Below are positions 21,994 to 33,793 of a stretch of DNA of 64,000 nt, one piece after another. Numbering within the stretch: position 1 is the first letter of the stretch; every line of letters begins with the position of its first letter. A program made the translations under genes and the position numbers. Below the pieces are notes generated by a model, which ran no database searches, had not been told where the DNA came from, and saw nothing but the letters and a program-made list of their open reading frames with translations. The stretch is from Phaseolus vulgaris (Eukaryota; Streptophyta; Magnoliopsida; Fabales; Fabaceae): NCBI RefSeq assembly GCF_000499845.2, contig NC_023754.2:9351949-9415948 (forward strand), in the 5' to 3' direction.

Positions 21994-23128
21994 TGTTGAA
22001 CCAAGTGGTGTTCAAGCTTTGAAGAATCCAAACCCTTTGAAGGATGTTGAAGCCTTGGCTGAGCTTGCTATTGCTGTGCTGTTTTAGTTTAGTTCTGAGG
22101 TAGTTTGAGTGTTGTAATCCACCCCTTGATTAAATCTAAAGCATAGGCATTCTCAATCTTTTTGAAAGAAAAATGTTTTTCAAACTAAGTTAAAACAACC
22201 GATTGTTTTGTCGAAACAACCGATTGTTTATACTTAGATGTTTTGAGAAAAGATTGAAAACTGTTTTTCAAATGGTTGAACTGTTAGAACCAAAACAACC
22301 TATTGATTCGAGGAAACAACCGATTGTTTGTTTTGGTACCATAACAAAAAAACTGTTTTATCTTTGACTGAGCTTTAAATGATTTAACTGCTTACGCTGC
22401 AGTCTTTAAATGCTTTGACCAATCATTAAATGCAATAAAAGAGTTTGTTAAGATTTGATAACAAACAACATCTTTGAATATATTTCAGAAAAACAGATTT
22501 GTGAAAATAAGTTTTTGAATAAGAGTTTTTCAAAGAGTTGAGATTGCTTAGAGTTTGTGATTGATCAAAGTGTGTGGAATAGGATTCTGCTTGTATTGAT
22601 TTCAGATTATCTTCTGTAACAAGTGTAATCCTTGTACTCTGCTGAACAAGTTTCGTTTCTGTGTTTGCCGAGATTGGCTGTGTGTTCTTGAGGGGATCAA
22701 GATCAGCAATCTTAGTGTTGGTGTGTTGGCCAAGAAGAGTGTGTGTCTTGAGGTGTTCAAGGACACTTTCTTGGTTGTGGTGTAAGTGATCAAGGTGTGA
22801 TTGCTTAGTGGATTTCCTTAGAGGTTTTCTGAGAAGACTGGATGTAGCTCTGGATTTGGAGTGAACCAGTATAAACATCTGTGTGCAATCTCTCTATCCC
22901 TAACTCTTTAAATTCAGTTTTGTTTGTTGTTTGCTGGTATAAATAACCGATTGTTTCTGTGAAACAACCGATTGTTTTTCTGGTACTGCTGTTTTTTATT
23001 GCTGTTTTGGCAAACTGAATTTCTTATCAATTGTTTCTTGAGATAATTTCATTCTTGTTTTAAAAGTTTGCGAAAACCCTCTTTAAACAATTCACCTCCC
23101 CTCTAGTTTAAAGCCATCCATTCTAACA
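21994..23128 (+). repeat. 3' LTR of R1
   Basis: 1135 bp, nearly identical to 19200-20322. A 13-bp local duplication near 22985-23005 accounts for most of the length difference. Confidence 0.9.
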
Positions 23129-23133
23129 AAATG

Positions 23134-23276
23134 AAGGGAAGCCCTAGGCCAACTGGGAGGGACCTTTGTGAATCCAAAACGAAGCCAAGAGTGGAGCTTA
23201 TAGGCTAGAACATATATCCAACAAGACAATGTTGAGAACCTGGAACGCTACTCACTTGAAATTTTATTTTTGTTGA
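23134..23276 (+). pseudogene. T3 pol C-terminal tail
   Basis: The frame ending at 23276 reads LRTWNATHLKFYFC then stop. This matches the usual C-terminus of Tat-type polyproteins, which end in a WN..HLK(F/Y)Y(F/Y) motif. T3 therefore joins gag almost directly to the end of pol; RT, RNase H and integrase are missing. Confidence 0.6.
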
Positions 23277-23419
23277 GTTTATTCCACTTGTAACGTAACC
23301 ACCACAATGTACTCTTTCCTCACTCGACATTTTTTCCCTGAGGGTTTTATCCAAGAAGGTTTTAATGAGGCACCCAATGAATTTCTTTTTAGGAATCTTA
23401 AAGTAAGGTATCAAACCGA

Positions 23420-24290
23420 CACACTTGAATACTTTAATCAACCAAGATACAAAAACCAAGCATCAATCGAGATGCTCTCGACCAATGTGAACCAACATGC
23501 TTGTAGATTTGTATTAACGAAGATGCAAACATCAAACGTCAACTGAGATGCTTTCGGTCAGTGTGAACCAATACGCTTGAAGATTTGCATAAACCAAGAT
23601 GCAAAAGGCAAGCATAAACCTATATGATCTTGGCCAATGTGAATCGACACACTCGAAGATTTGCATCAACCAAGAAGCAAACAACAAGCATCAAACGAGA
23701 TGCTCTCGGCTAGCATGAACCAACATGTTTGAAGACTTTCATCAACTAAGATGCAAGGGCCAAACATCAACTGAGATGCTCTTGGTTAGCATGAGCCAAC
23801 ATGCTTGAAGACATGAATCAACCAAGATGCAAAGGTCAAGCATCAATCAAGATGCTCTTCGCCAGTGTGAACCAACACGTTCGTAGACTTGCATCAACAA
23901 AGATGCAAAGGCCAAGAATCAATCGAGATGCTCTTGGCGAGCATGAACCAACACACTCAAATACTTGCATCAACAAAGATGTTAGGGCTAAACATCAACT
24001 AAGATGCTATCGACCATCGTGAACCAACATGCTTAAAAACTTGCATCAACCAAGATGCAAAGACCAAGCATCAACAAAGATGTTCTCGACATCGTCCTGA
24101 ATGTTCTCAACATGAACCAACATGCACTCAACTTTACATTGACGACGATGCCAAAACAAAACATCAACCGAGATATTCTCGAAACCAAACTAGATGCCCT
24201 CGGCATGAACTAGCATGCATTCTGATTTATATCAACCATGATGTCAAAACAAAGCATCGACTTAGATGTTCTCGGCATAAGCAAGTACAA
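23420..24290 (+). repeat. 76-bp tandem array in the T3 3' region
   Basis: About eleven degenerate units are built on CATCAACCAAGATGCAAAGG, CCGAGATGCTCTCGGCCAG and CATGAACCAACATGCTTGAA. Each unit has a short dyad (CGAGATGCTCTCG). It lies after the pol stop, where Tat/Ogre elements are known to carry hypervariable tandem repeats. Confidence 0.75.
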
Positions 24291-24685
24291 ATTTTTTTAT
24301 CATCCACAACGTTAAAACCAAGGCACCGTGTATGAGATGCATGAAGTTTATCGATATGAAAATGGCTCTATGACAAACATAAATTAAGAACATTCAAGTC
24401 CAAACTTCGTAACCATTCCCAACCATTAAATAAATCCCCATCCAACGACTGTGATGATCCCATAATGAATCCTAGAAACACAAAACCCGCCAAAATGTAA
24501 AAGGCTTATAGACTCTTCAAGACCTTTGTCCAATCGATCCTAGAGGGGTAGTGTACGGATAAATAGCAGAGTACATCTCGACACCAACAAGACCACCTAA
24601 ACAAGATAAAATTTTATTGATCCCTTCTCAAGGCACATAATCCGACTTTAAAAGAGCAAAAATCTTTATGAGTATAGGGGGCTAG
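24291..24685 (+). other. T3 3' untranslated spacer with polypurine tract
   Basis: No ORF of interest. It ends AGTATAGGGGGCTAG, the polypurine tract that primes plus-strand synthesis, immediately before the 3' LTR. Confidence 0.6.
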
Positions 24686-25149
24686 TGTACTGTTTGTATA
24701 CATCACCAGTACTCCTATGGTATTGCCGAATTTTTTAGAGCCAAGTACATCTCGAAAAATCGAGAAGTACTCTCGAATAACATGTTTAACATAATCACTA
24801 TACTGAATAGTTGTTTAATACTAAGATTAACTCGGTAAACCATACCCAATAGTAAAAGCCCATGTTGACATTATAAATATACGTTCCATGACAAGGTAAA
24901 GGTACGCATTCTAAGAGCATTCATTATCTCAACCACCGATAACAGAGCATTGATTTGAGCGTCGAAGTATCTTTTGCAAGTACTCCCCCACTCTAACTGA
25001 AGTCAAAGACCAAGACCTGGGAGAGGACGAAGATTGAGACTTGGGAGAGACTGAAGACTGAGACTTGGAAGAGACTGAAGGCCAAATTCATATAAGAGAT
25101 GCACATCATGGAATATCTGCACTGCACTTTCCAGACCCATACAAGAACA
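24686..25149 (+). repeat. 3' LTR of T3
   Basis: 464 bp, starting TGTACTGTTTG and ending ACAAGAACA, the terminus shared by T0 and T1. It contains GATTTGAGCGTCGAAGTA, which matches a mutated phrase in the 5' remnant near 16957-16980. Confidence 0.7.
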
Positions 25150-25324
25150 ATGTGTATAAACTATACAAGGAAGATAATTACAACAAAGAATTCAAGAAGA
25201 AAGAAGTACCTCCAAGATTCTCACCCTTATAATTGGTGATATTTCACAAAGGACATCCTTACAAAATATTTCCCTTAAAAACAACCAATTGTACTTCTAT
25301 TACAAAAAATATTTTTGCACTACT

Positions 25325-26440
25325 CATTTAAGGTAGTCCCACTCAAACCACTCCCTCCTTCATCCCATGTTCCAGTACCACATGTTATTATTCCATTTAC
25401 CTATTTCTAATGTGGTGACTTGTGTGGAATTGGAAATATTATATATTCTAGGAAAGTTTTCAGCAAGTGATATGTCACTGCCTATTATTCCAAAATCAAA
25501 TTTTTGTTGCCCTTCCTAAATTCTATGTGATTTTATTATCAAACCATCCTTCATAAGACCTTGATCCATTTACTTTCTTTAGGTCCTTCCAGCATGTTGA
25601 TTCATATTTGGATTGACTAACATAGTTTAGTTCTCTCCAATCTCCATAATTAGATTATAATATATCCCTCTACAACCCTTTATTTTTTATTTCACATCTC
25701 CACTTCCATTTTCTAAAAGTGCTTCAATTTAACCATTGTACATTTTTTTATGTTTAAACCTCACATTTCTTTTCTTGTTTTATATATGACTTCCCATTTC
25801 ACCCATGCTATTTTCTTCCCCTATGATCCTAATCACAATAATTATCTTTCTATTTTCCTAATTTCCTTTAACAACAGATTTGGAGATTTAAAAAAAGATA
25901 AAGAAAAAAATTAAGAGGATATTGATAACAAATCTAATCAGAGAAATTTTATCAGTAAAAGACAGATGTTTTTACCTTTCCTTCGTGTCAATCTCTTCCT
26001 AATTTTATGTATCATGGTATCACACATGCTTATCTTTTTGGGATTTCCTTCTATCGACATTCCCAAATATGTGAAAGGTATTGTCATTCTTGTACAATTC
26101 AAGATAGCAACAAAATAGTCAAACTGAATATCATGAACCCCATCTCCTCCCAATTTACTTGTATAGAAATTAACTTTGAATTTGGAGACTAATTCAAAGC
26201 ATCATAAGACACGTTTCAAAAATATTTTAATTTTAATTTTATCCTAACATATGAATAGAGTATCATATTCAAATTGTAACAAATTTATTACAATCTCTTT
26301 TTTCCTAATTTTGATTCCTTTTAGTACATGTAGATTTTTAGCTTGTCTTACTCTTCTTGCAAGTCTCTTAGCCACAATGAGAAAGAGAAAGGGGGTCACC
26401 TTGTCTAAATCCGTTTGATGGTTGATAACTACTCAAAAAA
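25325..26440 (-). pseudogene. LINE reverse transcriptase fragment, minus strand
   Basis: Reading leftward from about 26430, a GFRQGDPL-like segment leads into LFLIVAKRLARRVRQA. Then come FKVNFYTSKLGGDGVHDIQ and IPFTYLGMSIEGNPKKIS (25938-26153), the region after the YxDD motif in plant L1-like RTs. Farther left, NMWYWNMG and REWFEWDYLK (25325-25430) match the post-RT region. Stops and frameshifts are present and both ends are truncated. It is a different copy from the LINE at 10060-13265. Confidence 0.65.
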
Positions 26441-29400
26441 TGTAAAAATGCAATGTAGTGAAGTCTAGAAAGAAAATTACAAACATGCAAAATGTAACTA
26501 CAATAAATTGTCTAACATGCGACCACAAGTCAGATCGTCTAATGCAGTTTATGCTTAACAATCACGCTCAACAATCTTGCATGCAATCGCCAACTAGACC
26601 ATCTAACATGACCTATGCAACACCTTCACTTAACTATCAAATAATTTGAGAGTAATTGCTTGACATATTGTCTAATGAAAAAGTGAAGATGAATAGTAAC
26701 ATAAATTACAGAAAAACATAAATGACGGGAAACTTAAATTGTTTAGAAGGTAAAATGTTTGAAATGTAAATTGAAGAAAATTAAAGTTTTGGAGATGTAA
26801 AATGCTGAAAATATAAATTGTAGAAAATTAAAGTGCAGAGATAGTAAATTACTAGAAAGGTAAATTGTAGAAACATAAAAAAGGCATCATAGAAAATGTA
26901 AATGACAATGAATTAAATTGTTATTGAATTAAGAAAAATGTGTAAACAAGAAATGTAAAGTACAAAAACTTAAGATAATAATAATTAAGATGAATTGAAA
27001 ACGAGAAAAACAAAATTGAGGTTTGGAATGAAAAACGGGAAACAAAAACCATTGTTAATAATCTTCATCTTTCGCAAGAGATCCACATCTAGAATCCTTG
27101 TTACTGAATAAAAGACAAATAATTGGTTTGCATGATCTTAGCAAAACTACTTTCAATCGAAAATAGAGTTCCCAAAAAGATTTTGAAGAAGAAAACACCA
27201 ACACAAAGCATAGTCTGACATTATTTGCGTGTTATTGTTAACCATTTCCAAAACCAAATTCAACTTCGAACAACGATAACAAAATTTAAAACATTAACAG
27301 AAGAAGAAATGACAGACTAAAACATAGAAGAAAACAAAGAAACTTTATTAGAACTAGAAACATCAAAAATAGAAAATGAAAATAGAAAACTAAACTAATC
27401 TGCTTCACTATCTAACTCCTTATCTATCCGTAACCTCTTTTTTTCTCTCTATGTAATAAGTTCTAGTTATAAAGTTTCTACATTAGAATGAATTTAAGCT
27501 TTGGCAGTTAATGACCCCCGATTCTCAATTACATCCTAACTAACTTCTACAACTTTCTCTTTTCAAGCATTATTGACCGACTAGAGCTAGGTAATGCTAC
27601 TGTTGACTGACTATTGCCTGTTTCCAACGAAGGGTTGTCCTTTTGGAGTCTGTTTCTGCAGTTTTTCATCATTTTAACTCCAGTTTCCAAGTCTCCCTTC
27701 TTCAGTAGCTTCTTCCATTATTCTTAGGTCAATTCCAGCTCCAAATTAGCTTTTCAAGAGGTTAAAATTAGACACTTTAGGCGAAAGAAAAGTTATAAGA
27801 AGTCATTTTTAAAATGTTTTAGTAAAAATCTCTATTTTTTTTATAGAAAATACAAATTTAATCTAAAAATAGAAAATAAAAATAAAAGAAACCTGAAGAA
27901 AATGTAATTAGTCTAAAAAATATTGGAAAACAAGCTTATATCATGAACAAAATAAGATAAAACTAAAGAAGAAATTATTTTATATTTTAAAGAAAAACTT
28001 TACATATAACATGTGAATAACAATGGAAAATTTCCATCAACCAAAAATTCAAAGAATCAACCTCATGTAATATGAGGAACTTCCCATCTATTTTACATCT
28101 AATTCAACCTAAATCTTTAAAATAAATTTCTTATTCTTATTACTTCTATTTCATGGATTTCCATTACTATCTAACATTAAATTTCACTATTATGGTGAAA
28201 CAATAACCATCAGATATCCTATATCCTATATGAATTAGAAATAAAGTCAAACTACAATAAATAATTGAATGCATTTTTATCTTATAAGTTTATTTTGAGA
28301 AGTTGATTTAGACATCAACCAAATTATTAAAAGTAATACTATCAAAATAAATAAAACTATTTAAATATTGTTTTATATATTTTAATTATTAATTAATATA
28401 ATTTTTTTTATATAAATTCACGCAATGATTGTGTTTGTTTCAAATTTGTTTCTCTCTTTCAAATATAGATAGGGACGTGTGTGAAATGGGGTCCATGTAA
28501 TTCTCATATATCTCTATGCTTCTTCGAGATTTCATAGAGGTTTCTATGACGGTCCTAGTTTGTTTTTTTTGTCACTTTTTGGAATAAAATCTAATCAACA
28601 AATTAAATTACCGTTTAAGTAATATTATGTGATGATAGAAATTTAAATGTAGCTAATACTCGTATAAACATTTATATAAATTAACTGTATTTATCTTTTA
28701 GTTTTAAATATTATTTATTGCACAAGATTTTATTCACGAACAAGAGTTTTCATACGATATATTCAATTGTAAAAATGTTAAAATCGATGTATCAAACCAT
28801 GAAACTGTCTTTTATGCGAAAGAAAATAAATATTGATCATTGAATCGTATTACATAATTAAAATAAAAATAAAACAAGACGCGTAAATTTATTTTGAAAA
28901 TGACCTATTTAAATAGTTATATAATATTAATCTTGATTATTGATATATGATTGCATAATATAAGATTATTTTTCTTATTATAATGGTTAGAAGAGAGATC
29001 AAATTATATAAAAGTAACTTGTTGAAACTATTTCCTTCGATAATTATTTATATAAAATTATTTTGTTAATCTAATTGTAATGTTAAATTAACAATCATGC
29101 ACACTAAATCTTAAAATATATAATTCTTATTATATAATTTTGTTTTGATAAACAATTACAATTTTAATATATAGTCAATCATCTCATTATAAATTTGTCT
29201 TTCTTTTGGTTCAAATTGTTACAACTTTTTTTAATAGAAAGAAAAAAATCTATATAAGAGAAGCACTTAAAAGGTGTTCTAATCCATATATATTCCTAAT
29301 ATGTTAAAAACAATTAAGTATACAGACATATCATTATTGTCCTATGGCCAAAACAGATAATATATGATATCAATTAGGTTTACATTCATGATGATTGAAC

Positions 29401-29589
29401 CATTGATTTTCATATATACTCTTTCTTTCATGTGTATTGCCTTTGTTATATAAAATAGTTGTGCCATCTTAACTTCTCTCTGTAACGTATATGGGTAACA
29501 TATTATATTTTGGATAATCCGATAACAGTTTAATAGCAGGTGACTTGATAAGTTAAACAAACACTCGTTAGACTAGCTTTGAAATGACT
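26441..29589. other. Long AT-rich stretch, no gene recognised
   Basis: 26690-26960 is built from loosely repeated GTAAATTGTAGAAA-like words. 27000-27780 is less AT-biased and looks like decayed retrotransposon DNA, but without LTR ends or a coding motif I can name. The remainder is A/T runs. Confidence 0.5.
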
Positions 29590-29718
29590 TTGATACCATA
29601 TTAAGAAGTGAACTTTAAGCCTAATTCAACTTCATAAAATATTACCCACTTATGAGGTAAACCACTTATATACAATGAATTGTCTTCATATCTAGTCGAT
29701 TTGGGATCTCCAACCATC
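29590..29718 (-). mobile_element. TRIM LTR with primer-binding site, minus strand
   Basis: Read on the minus strand: GTTGGAGATCCCAAATCGAC, then TTGTATATAAGTGG, TTAGGCTTAAAG, and a terminal TGGTATCAAAGTC that resembles the initiator-Met primer-binding site. It is homologous to 30083-30204 in the opposite direction. No second LTR was found. Confidence 0.6.
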
Positions 29719-29802
29719 TTTGTTCCTATACTGTGATAGTGATTGTTATGATAAACAAAACACAAAAAGGTGGAAACAAATGAAATAATTAATGAATTTT
29801 AG

Positions 29803-29910
29803 TACATCAATTAGCCAAAAATGACTACAAATGAAAGACTATTAAAAATCCCACATTATCTTTGGTATGTCAATTAGCCAAAATGGCTACAAATGAAAGA
29901 CTACTAATTG
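29803..29910 (+). repeat. Direct repeat pair, about 40 bp each
   Basis: TCAATTAGCCAAAA, then TGGCTACAAATGAAAGACTA, occurs twice (about 29810 and 29871). It lies between the two opposed TRIM copies. Confidence 0.7.
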
Positions 29911-30082
29911 AATGTCTGAAGTGTCGTGGTTGGCACAATTAAAAATCTGGCTGTGGATTGAACATAAACAAAAATAAGAGAATTTCTTACATTTTGAATG
30001 GTGACAATGCCTTATTGTGTGTCTTAAATTTTGTAACATATTTTATGGTCATTTGACTTTTGGGAATTATAATAGATAATTG

Positions 30083-30335
30083 TGTTGGAGATCCCACATC
30101 GACTAGAGATTAGAGCCTTTCATTGTATATAAGTGGGTGCAAACCTCAACCGTATGAGCCGGTTTTATGGAGTTGAGTTAGGCTTAAAGTCCATTTTCGT
30201 AACATGGTATCAGAGCCATTTCGAGTCTATCCTAGCGAGTATTTGTTGGGCTTATCAGGCCACCTGCTATCGGACCACCCATAATACATAGTCCCACGCA
30301 CGAGTTGGCAGTTTCGGCGTGAGGGAGGTGTGTTT
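30083..30335 (+). mobile_element. TRIM element: LTR, PBS and short internal region
   Basis: The LTR (30083-30204, 122 bp) runs TGTTGGAGATCCCACATC to CGTAACA. It is followed at once by TGGTATCAGAGCC, the classic initiator-methionine tRNA primer-binding site. The internal region is only about 115 bp and ends in a polypurine-like GTGAGGGAGGTG near 30322-30333. The downstream LTR is missing or unrecognisable. It has no coding capacity. Confidence 0.75.
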
Positions 30336-31045
30336 GTGAGGTGTAAATGTGTTTTTTTTTTTTTATCTTTTTTTATTTGAACTATGTTGCACAAAGGTAT
30401 GACTGTCCTATGTTGCAGATTTTCTATCTAAAGCTTTATGTTGAATATGATGGTATGTTTTTGTTCGATAAAAAAAAATGTTGAAATTATCGTATTAGAC
30501 TCTATCCATTTTCATACTTAAAAGATATCTAAATTTTGGTGTGAAGTTCAATACTCTCTAATTTAACCTAATTAGCATGGAAACAAATGAGGATGGATTG
30601 TGTAATTATTTTTTTTTCAAAATTAGAACAAAAGTTTCTTAATGTTAGTTATTGTGAGGTTGACTATATTGATCTTTTGCATTTATGATTCAGAGTACCT
30701 TCAAAATCAACCCAACACAACAACATATATATGTGACATCAAACTTCTATTATATTGCTGCCTTTTCATGCATTGCGTGTTTCACTAGAATTTTATGATA
30801 TGGAGATAAAGCTACTGAATTTTTTTCAAAATAGATTCCATTGACATTGTGTGAACATGAAAAAGTTGCTATCAAATGTGACATTATATAGAATTATTTT
30901 TATCTCCCTTATTTTTTTTTGTATACGTTGGATGTTTAATGCAGTTTATATATATTAATAATTTTCCTTTACGGTTGTGACTTTAATAAATAACATTTTT
31001 GGGTGCTTTATGTGGCATTTTATATCATATATCTTTTACTGAAAG

Positions 31046-31093
<48 letters not shown>

Positions 31094-32149
31094 CACAAAG
31101 TAAACTACTTATAGAGGACAATCAAGGTATGATTTTATTTTAAAAAAAAGGATGATAAGAAAAGTTTATTGATGGTACCTCGTAAGTATTATATAGGAAC
31201 AAAATAAAAATAAAAATTGAAACAATGTATAATAACCTTTACTAAACCTAAAACATTCACATTTTAGATACAAATAAATTAACTACAAAAGAATTAAATT
31301 CATAATTTATTTTGGCAAAAACTTAAAAGCATAATTACTAACGATTTGACATTTATAATAAATTTGATGTAACATTACAACTAACGTTTCTTTTTCATTC
31401 CAAAATCACTTCTCATTTCTCTTTGAAAGAAAAAGAGAATTGGATAGTATTCATACATACAAAAGAAAACGCAATGTGAAGATGATTTTAGTCGTACATT
31501 CAATTTCCTCAACAACTTGTACTTAGATCGTACATGAAAGAAGAAAGATAGTATTTGGATCTTGTATTCTACATTTCTACTACGCCCAATATCAAATGTT
31601 ATGAAAATTAATGCCACTAGAGGGAAGGTTTATTGACACGTAGCGTATAGAAATATATGAAGGTTTTTAGTCTAACATCAAAGTATAAATATAAATTTAT
31701 TGAGATAAACTTATCAATACATGTAGAAAGAAAAATTAGAACAAATAAATAACTTTGATCTTGAAATACAAATAAATTTATGAAGATTTCTTTTTCTTAT
31801 ATTTTTTAGAAGTGTTTATTGAGAACATATCCCTTATATCTTAAATTTTGATTCAATTAATCATTAACTTTTATATTCGGTATATTAATAAATAAATTTT
31901 ATTTGAAGTCCTTGAAATTTTACATGATGAGATCCTATATTATTAAAAAACAGAATATGCTTTTTTATCTTCTTCTATTTGTATGTGTTATTTGGTAATT
32001 AAATATTTTGATTATTATTATTATCATAGACTCCGCAAAGCTGTGAAAAAATGTATTTTTATGTATTAGTTAAAATAATATTTATTGACAATGTAAACGA
32101 TTTTTTTATATTATTATTACTATTGTGCAACACCAAGGATTAATATTGA
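30336..32149. other. AT-rich stretch, no gene recognised
   Basis: Apart from a (TA)n microsatellite at 31048-31091 I see only A/T-rich sequence and small random ORFs. Confidence 0.5.
31048..31091. repeat. (TA)n microsatellite
   Basis: Uninterrupted TA repeat of about 22 units. Confidence 0.95.
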
Positions 32150-32158
32150 GATAGTTAA

Positions 32159-32675
32159 GAGTGCTTCTTCCTTCCTGCACCTCAATATTTCTTGTGCCAC
32201 TTTATAAGTTTTTTATTTCAAAAATATCCTTTTTTAATATTTTGGATTATTTAGTTTGAAAGTCTTTTTTTATCCAATTTGGAAGCTTTTGTGATTAATT
32301 TTCGAATTATATAATTCGGAAATCTTTTGAGATTAACTTCTGGATAATGTAATTTGGAAGTCTTTTTTTCAGATGCTTGATTAGTTTTCGGATTACATAA
32401 TCCGGAAGTCTTTTCTGAATTGAGATTAGCTTATTGATTATGTAATCCAGAAGTCTTTTTTTCAAATGCATAATTAACTTTCAGATTACATAATCTATAG
32501 GCTTATCTCAAATCTAGAAAAGACTTCCGGATTTCATAAATCTAAAGAACACTTCCGGATCCAAAAAACATCTTTCGGATTATGTATGGGGGTGACACAA
32601 AAATGATAAAAAGATATATTCGCATTTAGTATGGAGGTGGCACAAGAAGGTATGGAGGTGGAGAAAGAAGCCGTC
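32159..32675. mobile_element. Mutator-like MITE (517 bp) with 9-bp TSD
   Basis: It is flanked by perfect 9-bp duplications GATAGTTAA (32150-32158 and 32676-32684), the size made by Mutator-like transposases. The ends are imperfect inverted repeats: GAGTGCTTCTTCCTTCC at left and, inverted, GACGGCTTCTTTCTCC at right, both continuing to TTCTTGTGCCAC. The interior repeats an approximately 65-bp unit containing GATTATGTAATCCGGAAGTC with its inverse. No ORF. Confidence 0.8.
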
Positions 32676-32684
32676 GATAGTTAA

Positions 32685-33515
32685 ACATTGCAAAAGTTAC
32701 TGGGCCAAAAATATTTTAAGGCCCAGCCCATAACCTTGGAGGGTATCGTAACCCAATTGACCTTCATGCAGTAAACCTCAGAATTTTGAGCCTTTTGAGA
32801 GTGACAAGAAAAACGATAGGCACTGAACATAAATAAATATTACATATACTACATAGCATCTAGTATTAGCTTTTTTCATATATATATATATATGTGTGTG
32901 AAATTACCTCTAATATTCATGAGACATATTTGTTTATAAGAAATGATTTTAATTTTTTTATTCTCTTTAATCACTAATATATTTATTATTTGGAAAAATG
33001 CTTCTTAGAACACTACCTAAATAATTAATATGAAATCATTGGGATGTACAGAAATGCGATTCCTATAAATTTTAATACGTTTTCATATTTTTTTTTAAAT
33101 AAAAGTTATTCTCTTCTGGATATTACTATAAATTTTTATTCCTAGGTTGTTTTTCCAAAATTTACGAATAATTTATTCATAAAGAAAATAATATTATTAG
33201 AAAAATTATAAAAATAAAAATAATAACATTAAGGACTCAAATTGATACACATGGTGTGAAGAACCGAAAAAATATAAAAAAAAGGGTTGAATTGTTTTTT
33301 TTTTTAATTTGTAATTTTTGTTGTAAATATCATTCAATACTTTATAGTGACAAGTGCTTAATCTCAGTAATATTTTATATTAAAAGATAGGCACTTATGA
33401 GTATTAATTGCTAAAATATATATAAAATCATCTTTAATTTATGAATTTATACATTTATACATATTTTATGATCTTTATGTGAATAAGAAAATTTTATTCC
33501 CAAATTTGGTGTTAA
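32685..33515. other. AT-rich stretch, nothing recognised
   Basis: Short ATATAT run at 32878-32893. No coding signal or repeat ends. Confidence 0.5.
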
Positions 33516-33793
33516 TTTCAGGTTTTTAGGGAAGAATGAAGATAAATCGGCTAAAGAGGAATAATATAAGCTAAAAGTAGAAAGTTGGAAAGCCCCATAA
33601 CGCACAAAAGCACAGAAAGCCTAAATCAGCATCAGAGCATCTCGCTCAAGCGAGCTATATCTCGCTTGAGTGAGAGAGCACCAGAAACATTGAGTCATTT
33701 TATGTTTTAATCAACAAGCCCATTAGCGCGACGCAATAAGTCACCTAACCCTAGCAAATTAGGTTAAATAGGGGGCTTGAGGCATAACCCTAG
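33516..33793 (+). repeat. LTR-like fragment upstream of G1
   Basis: It contains CATCTCGCTCAAGCGAGC then TATCTCGCTTGAGTGAGAG, an inverted pair seen in some legume gypsy LTRs, and a promoter-like GTTAAATAGGGGGC near 33763. No ends or TSD can be fixed. Probably part of an older element into which G1 inserted. Confidence 0.35.

Larger units (their letters stand above)
19200..23128 (+). mobile_element. Complete non-autonomous LTR element R1 (3929 bp) with a Transposase_32-like gene
   Basis: Two long terminal repeats (19200-20322 and 21994-23128), each starting TGTTGAACCAAG and ending ATTCTAACA, are flanked by a perfect 5-bp duplication AAATG (19195-19199 and 23129-23133). The internal 1671 bp has no protease, integrase or reverse transcriptase. 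It holds one broken ORF (20391-21576) and a polypurine tract (AATAGGGGAAGAT) before the 3' LTR. About five mismatches occur in the first 235 LTR bases compared by eye, so insertion is relatively recent. The tract resembles those of copia elements. Confidence 0.9.
16940..25149 (+). mobile_element. Tat-lineage gypsy derivative T3, decayed, hosting two later insertions
   Basis: Parts in order: 5' LTR remnant (about 16940-17072 and 18029-18069), PBS (18070-18088), broken gag (18170-19199), pol C-terminal tail (to 23276), a 76-bp tandem array (23420-24290), polypurine tract, and 3' LTR (24686-25149). Most of pol is missing, so the element was probably already non-autonomous. A solo LTR (17073-18023) lies in the 5' LTR. 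A complete LTR element (19200-23128) lies between gag and the pol tail. The left boundary is approximate because the 5' LTR is heavily mutated. Confidence 0.7.

Noticed and set aside
23420..24290. Possible CRISPR-like or regularly spaced array
   Set aside because: Units are contiguous and degenerate with no unique spacers. It is a retrotransposon satellite in a plant genome.
26441..27790. Possible decayed LTR element
   Set aside because: Composition suggests it, but I found no LTR ends, PBS, polypurine tract or coding motif.
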